Source of the DNA: Ancylomarina sp963977525
GTDB lineage: Bacteria > Bacteroidota > Bacteroidia > Bacteroidales > Marinifilaceae
Direction: 5' to 3'
NCBI GenBank assembly: GCA_963977525.1
Contig: CAXBPC010000018.1
Location: 1 to 64,000 of the forward strand
DNA: 64,000 nt
Numbering within the stretch: the first letter of the stretch is position 1; every line of letters begins with the position of its first letter. The notes below the pieces were generated by a model. It saw nothing but the letters and a program-made list of their open reading frames with translations. It was not told the DNA's origin and did not search any database. The position numbers were made by a program, and so were the translations under genes. Positions 36,429 through 43,676 of this stretch are shown piece by piece.

Positions 36429-36459
36429 GAAGCCCGATAGTTTTAAACTATCGGGCTTC
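36429..36459 (+). terminator. Terminator of the MMPL transporter gene (CCCGATAGT hairpin)
   Basis: GAAGCCCGATAGT and ACTATCGGGCTTC form a 13-bp stem with a five-nt loop. Nearly the same hairpin occurs at 39138-39167 on the far side of the accessory region. Confidence 0.75.
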
Positions 36460-36805
36460 GTCGTATTTACAAGAGTCCCACTATTTTTGATCCCAAACAT
36501 CGGGATCAATAACTTCTCATTACATAGTCATTCCCTGGCATGGCTAGCAGTATATAGCCCGAGCATGACTTATTTGCCTATAGCGCACATAGTCACAAGA
36601 AGTGCTTTTGGTTTTTTGCTGCTATTTAGAGAGGCCTTAAACAATTCTACATTTTTTTTGTTCACTAAGAAATAATTACTAAATTCGATAGGCTCTTAAA
36701 AAAAACAAGAATAAGCAGGTCTTATCAAGATAGATAATGATAGAGAATATAGAATTTTTGATCAATACCAATATTGGTAAAGCCTGAGGAATTTGTTTTT
36801 TGTTC

Positions 36806-37030
36806 AATGTAAAAAGGACAAAACACGAAATATTGGTTTTTCAATGAATGTATAAACTACAAAGTATGAAATACTGATTTTTGGATAAATGTATAAAGTA
36901 CAAAACATGAAATATTGGTTTTTGGATGAATGTATAAAGTACAAAACATGAAAAATCGTTTTTTTAATGAATGTACAAAGTACAAAGCATGAAATATTGA
37001 TTTTTGGATGAATGTATAAAGTACAAAGCA
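36806..37030. repeat. 41-bp tandem repeat (5.5 units) upstream of DUF6261
   Basis: Units begin at 36806, 36847, 36888, 36929, 36970 and 37011 (the last partial), each 41 bp and 75-95% alike by eye. On the plus strand most units carry ATGAAATA and, because 41 is one less than 42, a 14-codon frame from each ATG ends in a TGA that overlaps the next unit's ATG as ATGA. The frame is intact for starts at 36907 (MKYWFLDECIKYKT) and 36948 (MKNRFFNECTKYKA), stops at codon 4 for starts at 36866 and 36989 (TGA in place of TGG), and the first unit has ACG in place of ATG. There are no unique spacers, so it is not a CRISPR. Confidence 0.85.
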
Positions 37031-37081
37031 AAAAAAGATAGTTTAAAATAATAAACACTAACCCTTAAAAGACCCCAAACA

Positions 37082-37810
37082 ATGGCATTGATTAAGAGAA
37101 TTTCAACAATTAGTCGCAATGGCGAAACAAGTACATTACTAGACCTTATTCTAAAGGCATTTAGTAAGAACGATTGGAGTGCAGACACTTACGTGACGCC
37201 TATAATTGCAAGAACAAGTGCTAATAACACCGCAATGACTGAGGCATTGAAACGCTTGAATGCTTATTCTCAGTTGGCAGAGAAAGACGATGTGCGCGAT
37301 ATGGCAATTAGAGCCTTATTTAAATTGGTAGAGGGCTATATGTATATACCTATTGCTGAGATAAAAGAAGCTGCCTTGATTGTAAACAACATACGAGAGC
37401 ACTATAGCTTGAGTATACTGAACGAGGATTACGCAGAAGAATCGGCAGATATTAAGTCCTTACTCAACGATTTATCCAAGCCTGATATTCTGTTAGCCAT
37501 AGCCAAATTGCAGGGCGTAGCCCAAACAATTACAGCTTTAGATGCGGCTCAAAAAGATTTTGATAATTTGGCATTGCAACAAGCCGAGGGCGAAAGTGTG
37601 AAGAACGATTTGGCTTCGGCCAGTAAGTTGAAGAAAGAAAGTATCACAGAGATTAACGATAACCTGGTGGGCTATATGAATACCATGGCAAAGGTAAAGC
37701 CTGCCACCTATGCGACTACTGCAAAAACCATTGCCGAGTTGATCGATACTAATAATGAATTGGTAAAACGTCGTCGTAAAACAGAAGAAATAGACAGCGA
37801 AGTCGTTTAA
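37082..37810 (+). CDS. DUF6261 family protein
   Basis: A 242-residue predicted soluble, mostly helical protein without signal peptide or membrane segment. The pattern (MALIKRISTISRNGETSTLLDLILKAF, then LAEKDDVRDMAIRALFKLVEGYMYIPIAEI, and a lysine/arginine-rich end NELVKRRRKTEE) fits DUF6261, a family restricted to Bacteroidota, often in several copies per genome, with no known function. Its codon and base use looks less AT-rich than that of its neighbours, consistent with an accessory origin, although no composition was calculated. It is preceded by the 41-bp array and followed 86 bp later by the DUF4238 gene. Confidence 0.7.
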   Translation: MALIKRISTISRNGETSTLLDLILKAFSKNDWSADTYVTPIIARTSANNTAMTEALKRLNAYSQLAEKDDVRDMAIRALFKLVEGYMYIPIAEIKEAALIVNNIREHYSLSILNEDYAEESADIKSLLNDLSKPDILLAIAKLQGVAQTITALDAAQKDFDNLALQQAEGESVKNDLASASKLKKESITEINDNLVGYMNTMAKVKPATYATTAKTIAELIDTNNELVKRRRKTEEIDSEVV

Positions 37811-37896
37811 GGTGACTTTTAATCACGAGATATTAAAAATATAGGCACTTATTAGTGCACATACTAATGAGTTAGGTAGCATTAAGAAAAAACAAA

Positions 37897-38742
37897 ATGC
37901 CAGAGAAAAAAAACAATCATTACATTCCAAAATTGATTTTAAAACATTGGGTGACAAAAAACTCTGAAAACAGAGACGGTGTTTATGTTTTAGATGCAGT
38001 AAAAGGTAAAAGTTACTTCTCTTCTTCAAAAGGGAAAAGAGGATTTTCATTTGCAATAGGTAATGATTTATATGTTCCAAAGATCGAAGATAAAAGAAGG
38101 GTTGAATTAGAAGATTGGTTTGGAGGATTGGAAACAACACTCGCCCAAGTAATCTCGAAATTAAGTTTAGATGAAACAAAACCTTTATTCCAATCTTATG
38201 ATGAAATGGTAAAGTTTGTTTTAGCATTATTTTCATTTAAACACAGAACTAAATACGTAATTGACAAGCATAAGAAGTATTTAACAGAAAACCCCGATAA
38301 ATTAAAACTGATAAGCGGAAGAACTGATGATAATGAAGAATTGATATTACTTGAAAATATTGTAAATGCTACAACTCACGATGCAATAAACCTTTCAAAT
38401 TTTGAAATGAGAGTAATGAAATCGAAGGGGAAAAGTTTAATTATGGGAGACATGCCATTTTTGGAAAATGTTGTGGACGGTTTTAACTTCTTACCACTAA
38501 CAAATAAAATTTTTATAGGCTTTAGAAGCATAAGAGAAAAATCATTTTATACTATTCTAGAATCTGGAGATGATTTAGTGGAATCTTTAAATTTTGCAAT
38601 TGCGTCAAACTCAAAATACTGGATTGTTGCTGATAATATTTCTCAAATTAGAAAATATGAAAAAGAGTTAGAGGACAATTTAGATAAAGAACCCATCTAT
38701 ACTCCAATCACTTTTCCAATAAGAGGAAGTACTTTTAAATAA
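37897..38742 (+). CDS. DUF4238 family protein
   Basis: A 281-residue cytoplasmic protein. The N-terminal HYIPKLILKHWV (residues 8-19) matches the HxxPxxxL motif that opens DUF4238 proteins, followed by NRDGVYVLDAVKG and, later, FEMRVMKSKGKSLIMGDMPFLENV, where the family usually has a SDNP-like motif (here GDMP). The family is scattered in accessory regions and has no established biochemical role; a nuclease-like or defence role has only been guessed. Very AT-rich codon use compared with DUF6261 suggests the two genes did not arrive together. Confidence 0.65.
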   Translation: MPEKKNNHYIPKLILKHWVTKNSENRDGVYVLDAVKGKSYFSSSKGKRGFSFAIGNDLYVPKIEDKRRVELEDWFGGLETTLAQVISKLSLDETKPLFQSYDEMVKFVLALFSFKHRTKYVIDKHKKYLTENPDKLKLISGRTDDNEELILLENIVNATTHDAINLSNFEMRVMKSKGKSLIMGDMPFLENVVDGFNFLPLTNKIFIGFRSIREKSFYTILESGDDLVESLNFAIASNSKYWIVADNISQIRKYEKELEDNLDKEPIYTPITFPIRGSTFK

Positions 38743-38776
38743 AAAAGAAAACGCTACCTAATCGAGTAAACTGCCA

Positions 38777-38916
38777 CTAGGTAGCCTAGCGGAGAATGTT
38801 CGCCACGAAGTGGCAACTTACTTTAGCCCAATGGCAACGCCTTGGGTAATGAAAACACAGAATACAAGAGGAGGAATATTTATGGCGTGATTAATATTAA
38901 GCTGCCCTTTCAGGGC
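38777..38916. repeat. REP-like hairpin cluster
   Basis: Four short dyads in a row: CTAGG-TAG-CCTAG (38777-38789), GCCAC-GAA-GTGGC (38802-38814), CCCAATGGC-AAC-GCCTTGGG (38827-38846, one bulge) and GCCCT-TTC-AGGGC (38904-38916). The GCCCTNNNAGGGC and CCCAAGGC/GCCTTGGG types are typical of the interspersed palindromic repeats in Bacteroidota intergenic DNA. Confidence 0.55.
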
Positions 38917-38938
38917 GAATGCCATAATCTACAACATT

Positions 38939-39016
38939 TCCCGAGGCTTTGCCTTCGGGCTGAATTAATATGGGCTTTCAGCCCGCAAAAAGGCAAGAAA
39001 TAAAATTAGCATGCAC
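38939..39016. repeat. 78-bp direct repeat, copy A
   Basis: It is repeated 107 bp later at 39046-39123 with two mismatches. Each copy holds two hairpins, CCCGAGGC-ttt-GCCTTCGGG (near-perfect) and GGGCT-TTC-AGCCC, and ends in TTAGCATGCAC. Confidence 0.85.
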
Positions 39017-39045
39017 CCTATACAAATGACATAATCGACATCACA

Positions 39046-39123
39046 TCCCGAGGCTTTGCCTTCGGGCTGAATTAATATGGGCTTTCAGCCCGCAAAAAGG
39101 CAAGAAAACAAATTAGCATGCAC
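39046..39123. repeat. 78-bp direct repeat, copy B
   Basis: Second copy of the repeat at 38939-39016; the 29-bp spacer between copies is unrelated. The two differ only where TA is replaced by AC after the GGCAAGAAA stretch. Confidence 0.85.
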
Positions 39124-39137
39124 ACGGCACACTGATA

Positions 39138-39167
39138 GAAACCCGATAGTTTATACTATCGGGTTTC
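39138..39167. terminator. CCCGATAGT hairpin at the right edge of the accessory region
   Basis: GAAACCCGATAGT / ACTATCGGGTTTC forms a 13-bp stem with a four-nt loop, a near copy of the hairpin at 36429-36459. It lies far (about 400 nt) from the DUF4238 stop, so it may be a remnant terminator. Confidence 0.65.
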
Positions 39168-39297
39168 TTAGTATATTGGGTTTGGAAAAGCTAATGAGTC
39201 AGGTACATGACAATTATCATACTCCTTATTTAAAATCCTTCTTACCTTAAGCAGATTAAATAAGAATAACGATTCAAAACTAATAACTCAAAATATC

Positions 39298-40830
39298 ATG
39301 ACAGATTTTGGAATAAAAGAAAGTCTAAAGCGTTTAGGCATCTCAGAAATCAACTCTGGTGTAACAACAGGAACAGAGTGGTTCGATTGTAATGGAAATA
39401 CAACTACTTCCTACTCTCCCATTGATAATTCTGAAATTGCCAAAGTTGTAAATGCCGATATCAACGATTACGAAAAAGTATTGGATACGGCACAGGATGC
39501 CTTTAAAGTATGGCGTAAAATTCCAGCTCCAGCTCGTGGTGAAATTGTTAGACAAATTGGGAATGCCCTTCGTGAAAATAAAGAAGATTTGGGGAAATTA
39601 GTCAGCTTAGAGATGGGTAAAATCTATCAGGAAGGTTTAGGCGAAGTTCAAGAGATGATTGATATTTGTGATTTTGCTGTTGGTCTTTCTCGTCAGCTCT
39701 ATGGTTTCACCATGCACTCAGAACGTCCAGATCATAAAATGATGGATCAGTATCATCCTCTAGGTGTAGTTGGTGTTATTTCTGCATTTAATTTTCCAGT
39801 AGCTGTTTGGGCATGGAATGCAATGATTGCCGCTGTTTGTGGCGATGTGGTTATTTGGAAACCAAGTTCAAAAGTGCCTCTTTGTGCACTGGCTTGTCAG
39901 AATATAATTCAAAAAGTATTAAAAGATAATGATGTTCCTGAAGGTGTATTCAACCTGGTGGTTGCCAAATCATCAGTAATGGGCGATAACTTTATTGAGG
40001 ACAAACGTGTTCCTCTTATCTCGGTTACAGGATCAACAGCTATTGGGAAACGTGTTGCTGAAAAAGTAGGAGCTCGCTTAGGAAGAACTATTGCTGAATT
40101 AGGTGGAAACAACGCTATTATTGTTGCTCCTTCAGCGGATTTAAACATAGCTATTCCAGGGATTGTATTCGGTTCGGTTGGTACAGCTGGTCAGCGATGT
40201 ACTTCAACTCGCCGCTTGATTATTCATGAAGATATTTACGATGATGTGAAGAATCGTCTATTGAAAGCTTATACTCAGGTTGAGAAAAAAATTGGTAATC
40301 CTCTTAATCCAGATACTTTGGTTGGTCCCGTTATTGATAAGGATGCCGTTGAAGTTTATGAAACGGCTATCGCAGAAGTCAAAAAAGCAGGTGGTAAAAT
40401 CGTCTTTGGAGATAAAATACTGGAAGGCAATTATGTTTTACCTACTTTCTGTGAAGTTGAAAACCATTGGCAGATTGTTCAGGATGAATCTTTCGTTCCT
40501 GTCCTGTACATCATGAAATACAAAACTCTTGATGAAGCTATCGAGATGCACAATAATGTTCCTCAAGGTTTATCATCGTCTATTTTTACAATGAATATGA
40601 GAGAGGCTCAAACTTTCCTTTCAACCGTAGGTAGTGATTGTGGTATAGCTAATGTCAACATTGGAACTTCAGGTGCTGAGATTGGTGGTGCATTTGGTGG
40701 AGAAAAAGAAACTGGCGGTGGTCGTGAATCGGGTTCTGACTCTTGGAAAACATACATGCGTCAACAAACTAATACCATAAATTATGGAACTGAATTACCA
40801 TTAGCACAGGGTATCAAATTCGACCTTTAA
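39298..40830 (+). CDS. Aldehyde dehydrogenase, ALDH7 (antiquitin) type
   Basis: A 510-residue NAD(P)-dependent aldehyde dehydrogenase. The cofactor-binding SVTGSTAIGKRV, general base in ELGGNNAI (glutamate) and nucleophile in GTAGQRCTSTRR (cysteine, near residue 300) are all present. The N-terminal LKRLGI, the QYHPLGVVGVISAFNFPVAVWAWN block and the ALDH7-like C-terminal GGAFGGEKETGGGRESGSDSWK point to the alpha-aminoadipate-semialdehyde dehydrogenase family, which acts in lysine breakdown. No lysine-catabolic neighbours are present, so the substrate is inferred. Confidence 0.88.
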   Translation: MTDFGIKESLKRLGISEINSGVTTGTEWFDCNGNTTTSYSPIDNSEIAKVVNADINDYEKVLDTAQDAFKVWRKIPAPARGEIVRQIGNALRENKEDLGKLVSLEMGKIYQEGLGEVQEMIDICDFAVGLSRQLYGFTMHSERPDHKMMDQYHPLGVVGVISAFNFPVAVWAWNAMIAAVCGDVVIWKPSSKVPLCALACQNIIQKVLKDNDVPEGVFNLVVAKSSVMGDNFIEDKRVPLISVTGSTAIGKRVAEKVGARLGRTIAELGGNNAIIVAPSADLNIAIPGIVFGSVGTAGQRCTSTRRLIIHEDIYDDVKNRLLKAYTQVEKKIGNPLNPDTLVGPVIDKDAVEVYETAIAEVKKAGGKIVFGDKILEGNYVLPTFCEVENHWQIVQDESFVPVLYIMKYKTLDEAIEMHNNVPQGLSSSIFTMNMREAQTFLSTVGSDCGIANVNIGTSGAEIGGAFGGEKETGGGRESGSDSWKTYMRQQTNTINYGTELPLAQGIKFDL

Positions 40831-40851
40831 AAGAATAATCCTTTTATATAC

Positions 40852-40882
40852 AAAACCTCCCAATATCTAATTGGGAGGTTTT
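40852..40882. terminator. Bidirectional terminator between aldehyde dehydrogenase and e(P4) phosphatase
   Basis: Perfect stem AAAACCTCCCAAT/ATTGGGAGGTTTT around a short loop, between convergent genes. Confidence 0.85.
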
Positions 40883-40899
40883 ATTTATATGTATTTATC

Positions 40900-41718
40900 T
40901 TAGTTTGCCAACTCTTTATATCCAAATAAAGCGTCTTTCCTTAAATCGTTCTTTTCCTTAGCACTTAATCCTTTGTGACCTTTAAAAGCAACTCTTTCCC
41001 AAGAGCCGTACATTGGGTTTGGCAAAATTATAAAGCGTTTACCGAAATCAGCTTTATGAGCATCAACCGTTTCGAATCCAGAATTCTGTTTTCTATCCTC
41101 AAATAACTCATCGAAATCACCAATATTGTCTCCTACCAGGATTAGTATATCATGCGTTTCAGAAATCTTATTTCTACGAATAGTTTTAACACTAGTATCG
41201 GTTTTTAGTAAAATATGCGCCTCATCAGCAAAAGGAAAACCTAGTGCTTTAAGATTTTGCAATGTAACGGCTGTTTCACTCACCAACCTATTTGAGATAT
41301 AAAATGTCTCTACCCCTTTTGTCTCAGCAAATTTTATAAATTCTAAAGATCCTGGAGTTGCACGTGCAGCGGCTTTCCCTGTCCACTCGTGCCAAAGCTC
41401 ATTTGAATATGGCTTTCCTGTTCTAACAGAGTAGGCTTCAAAAGGGCTATTATCTAGAACTGTCTCATCAATATCGACCACAACTGCCTTTGGCTTATCA
41501 TTTTTAGATTCTGCCAAGTTGACAACTAAAGAATGTTTTGCAAAATTAAACGCTTGATAATATAAAGCTCTACATTCCGAAGCTCGTTGATACCATAAAG
41601 TGGACATAGTCAGATAATCGTTCTGCTCGTTTACGTCCTGATTTGTTACATTATTTGAAGAGTTACAAGAACCTAAGGCGATTGTAAAAATAAGTAGGGC
41701 TAAAATTTGTTTCTTCAT
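40900..41718 (-). CDS. e(P4)-family lipoprotein acid phosphatase / 5'-nucleotidase
   Basis: A 272-residue lipoprotein (lipobox ALGSC near residue 18) of the class C acid phosphatase, HAD superfamily. Motif I is DIDETVLDNS (about residues 81-90) with the nucleophilic and acid/base aspartates, motif II FYISNR, and motif IV ILVGDNIGDFDE. In Haemophilus e(P4) releases nucleosides from NMN and other nucleotides outside the inner membrane. Here it would act at the outer membrane or in the periplasm. It is a single-gene unit. Confidence 0.9.
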   Translation of the reverse strand: MKKQILALLIFTIALGSCNSSNNVTNQDVNEQNDYLTMSTLWYQRASECRALYYQAFNFAKHSLVVNLAESKNDKPKAVVVDIDETVLDNSPFEAYSVRTGKPYSNELWHEWTGKAAARATPGSLEFIKFAETKGVETFYISNRLVSETAVTLQNLKALGFPFADEAHILLKTDTSVKTIRRNKISETHDILILVGDNIGDFDELFEDRKQNSGFETVDAHKADFGKRFIILPNPMYGSWERVAFKGHKGLSAKEKNDLRKDALFGYKELAN

Positions 41719-41842
41719 TCAATTGAAATTTTATGTTTAAATTGGTATGAATTTACAAAATGGTATGTAGGCGAAGATAAAAAACAATAATTGATCAAAA
41801 ATGAAGCCTGCAAAATAATTTCTAAAATTAATTTCAACAGCC

Positions 41843-41872
41843 TGTAACTTTTATAAAAGCCTTCCCGTCTTA
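41843..41872 (+). promoter_or_regulatory. ECF-type promoter of the sigma factor gene
   Basis: TGTAACTTTT (41843-41852) and CGTCTTA (41866-41872) with 17 nt between GTAAC and CGTC fit the AAC...CGTC consensus of ECF sigma factors. The ATG of the sigma gene is 14 nt beyond. This suggests that the sigma factor transcribes its own operon. The same pair recurs at 43515-43544. Confidence 0.7.
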
Positions 41873-41885
41873 GAGAGGAACACCT

Positions 41886-42371
41886 ATGAAACTAGAAGAG
41901 TATAATATAAGCGTCGACAAACACTCTGATGGAGTATTTCGTTTTATCCTAAAAAACATTAAAGATGAGGATAAGGCGCGTGATATCGTACAAGATAGTT
42001 TCGAAAAACTGTGGCGAAATGTAGAGAACATCAATTTTCTGAAAGTAAAATCGTATTTATATACGACTGCCTATAGAACGATGATTGATTTAATAAGACG
42101 AGAAAAACGAAAAGAAGATTTTGATCATGTAGATGTTAGCGAATATTCGCATTCGCAGCATTATACCGATTTAAAAGAGATATTGGATCAAGCTCTAGAG
42201 AGGTTATCAGATATTCAGAGATCAGTCATTTTGCTTCGAGATTATGAAGGTTACAACTATCAAGAAATTGCGGACATAACCGAGCTAAGCGAATCGCAGG
42301 TGAAAGTATATATCTATAGGGCCAGAAAAAAAATGAAAGAGTATATTGGTCATATAGAGAGTGTCATTTAA
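41886..42371 (+). CDS. ECF-type RNA polymerase sigma factor
   Basis: A 161-residue sigma-70 family member with only regions 2 and 4. Region 2 (about residues 12-70) contains the -10-recognition helix DIVQDSFEKLWRN and YLYTTAYRTMIDLIR; region 4 (about 98-150) shows LSDIQRSVILLRDYEGYNYQEIADI followed by the -35-recognition helix SESQVKVYIYRARKKMK. It redirects RNA polymerase to ECF promoters. The next gene, 44 bp downstream, encodes a one-helix membrane protein that fits an anti-sigma factor. A self-type promoter lies directly upstream, and GAGAGG precedes the ATG, unusual among genes here. Confidence 0.93.
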   Translation: MKLEEYNISVDKHSDGVFRFILKNIKDEDKARDIVQDSFEKLWRNVENINFLKVKSYLYTTAYRTMIDLIRREKRKEDFDHVDVSEYSHSQHYTDLKEILDQALERLSDIQRSVILLRDYEGYNYQEIADITELSESQVKVYIYRARKKMKEYIGHIESVI

Positions 42372-42415
42372 GAAATAACAAGTCAGATAAAAATATTACA
42401 GACAGAGAATTAATC

Positions 42416-43492
42416 ATGAAAATCATTACACGAAACAACTACGAAGAATTCTTCCTCGATTATATCGAAGGAGAAATCAATGCTCCTGATAAGGTCGCAT
42501 TGGAGTCGTTTCTTGTCGAAAATCCTGATCTTAAAAAGGAATTGAGCGAAATGATGGGCGTGAATATAAAATGTGAAGGCATTACAATTTCGGGAGAGTA
42601 TGATTCATTAAAGTCTATTCCTTTTCAGGAAAATTTCGATGACTTTTGCATTGCAAAAATTGAAGGCGACTTAAACGCATACGAGAACGAAGCTTTTGAT
42701 AATTATATGGCTTCAAACCCAAACAAAGAGAAAGAACTTTCTCTTTATCAGAGAACAAAACTTGAAGCAGATCAAACTATTATTTTCAAAGAAAAGAAGA
42801 GCCTAAAACGAAGAAATAAAGGCCTTATCATTAGACAATTCATTTACACAACACTTGCTGCAGCTGCTTCCATTGTTCTTTTATTTAGTATTTGGACAAA
42901 TGAAATTGAAAATAACCCAACAGATCTAAAAAATGAGCAGGTATCTCAAAACACTAGCTTACCAATAGCTACACCTGATTCTGTGAAAAGGAAAATTCCA
43001 ATAGAAATTAAAGTTGAGAAAAGTACCGTAAATACTAAACAAGAAGACAAGCCTTCAAAGACAATTATTAAAGGTAAAATACAAAATAAAAGTATCATTA
43101 AAACTGATGCTCTTCCAATTAGAGCCGACGTAACTATTAAAGAGTCTATCGAGAAGATTGTTGTAAAGCAGTTGCTTGCTGATAACAAAGCACTTACTAT
43201 CAAGAGTATAAATTTACCTGAAACGAAGCTCGGTATCATTGATAATACAAATTCCAATGATCAGAAAAACACTGGCCTTGCAATGCTAGGTCTTTCATGG
43301 AAAGCCAGTAAAGGTGATGATAGAGCCAAAGATAAATCGGCTTTACTTAAAATTGCAAGCTATGGTGTTAACCAAATTGGCAAACTTGCAGGTAAAAAGA
43401 TAAATCTCGAAAAGAAATATGATCCTAAAACAGATAAAACCAGAGTTGCATTCAACACTTTAGGCATTGGTTTTTCTACCCCTGTGAAGTAA
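42416..43492 (+). CDS. Predicted membrane anti-sigma factor with internal repeat
   Basis: A 358-residue protein with one transmembrane helix at about 140-160, preceded by a run of K/R residues (KKSLKRRNKGLIIR), so the first 139 residues are cytoplasmic. That part is an internal duplication: residues 9-47 (NYEEFFLDYIEGEINAPDK...NPDLKKEL) resemble residues 74-108 (FDDFCIAKIEGDLNAYENEAF...NPNKEKEL), a pattern seen in Bacteroidota anti-sigma-like proteins. The periplasmic part is lysine-rich and disordered, then ends in a more ordered region from about 290. There is no zinc-binding HxxxCxxC motif. The anti-sigma role is inferred from position and topology. Confidence 0.7.
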   Translation: MKIITRNNYEEFFLDYIEGEINAPDKVALESFLVENPDLKKELSEMMGVNIKCEGITISGEYDSLKSIPFQENFDDFCIAKIEGDLNAYENEAFDNYMASNPNKEKELSLYQRTKLEADQTIIFKEKKSLKRRNKGLIIRQFIYTTLAAAASIVLLFSIWTNEIENNPTDLKNEQVSQNTSLPIATPDSVKRKIPIEIKVEKSTVNTKQEDKPSKTIIKGKIQNKSIIKTDALPIRADVTIKESIEKIVVKQLLADNKALTIKSINLPETKLGIIDNTNSNDQKNTGLAMLGLSWKASKGDDRAKDKSALLKIASYGVNQIGKLAGKKINLEKKYDPKTDKTRVAFNTLGIGFSTPVK

Positions 43493-43514
43493 TTTTGATA
43501 TAACTTCATTTTAC

Positions 43515-43544
43515 TTGTAACAAATCTGATACTTCTTCGTCTTA
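43515..43544 (+). promoter_or_regulatory. Second ECF-type promoter, upstream of the beta-barrel gene
   Basis: TTGTAAC (43515-43521), 16 nt, then CGTCTTA (43538-43544), the same elements as in front of the sigma gene. The outer-membrane protein gene begins 133 nt later. It lies just outside the anti-sigma stop codon. Confidence 0.65.
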
Positions 43545-43676
43545 TTATTGATTTTAAGTTTTATCTAAGCGTAAAATATGATCAGATTATAATCTAAAAA
43601 TAAAGACCTATAGAAATTAAGAATAAGAATCGAAGATCGATTCCCAATTTATACGAACCACTGAAATTTTAATGAT

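Larger units (their letters stand above)
36410..37081. other. Non-coding region upstream of the DUF6261 gene
   Basis: These 672 bp hold the exporter terminator, a second hairpin TTGATCCC-N7-GGGATCAA (about 36487-36509), a 14-bp palindrome TACCAATATTGGTA (36766-36779) and the 41-bp tandem array (36806-37030). A 62-codon frame at 36487-36675 has no support as a gene. No TAnnTTTG element was found in front of the DUF6261 gene. Confidence 0.55.
38743..39297. other. Repeat-filled intergenic region after the DUF4238 gene
   Basis: A 555-bp gap containing a cluster of small hairpins (38777-38916), two copies of a 78-bp direct repeat (38939-39016, 39046-39123) and a terminator-like hairpin (39138-39167). 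No gene or transposase was found in it. Confidence 0.6.

Noticed and set aside
36487..36675. 62-codon frame after the MMPL gene
   Set aside because: It begins inside a hairpin, has no domain, and its composition is like the surrounding non-coding DNA.
36806..37030. CRISPR-like array
   Set aside because: Repeats are contiguous without unique spacers, vary between units, and no cas gene is present. The same holds for 8811-9000.
36804..37058. 84-codon minus-strand frame across the 41-bp repeats
   Set aside because: It reads the repeat in three successive frames because 41 is not a multiple of three, so residues are not conserved between units; no promoter or homology.
37823..38236. 137-codon minus-strand frame inside the DUF4238 gene
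   Set aside because: It is an antisense shadow of a recognised gene, leucine/phenylalanine-rich as expected from reading AT-rich coding DNA backwards.
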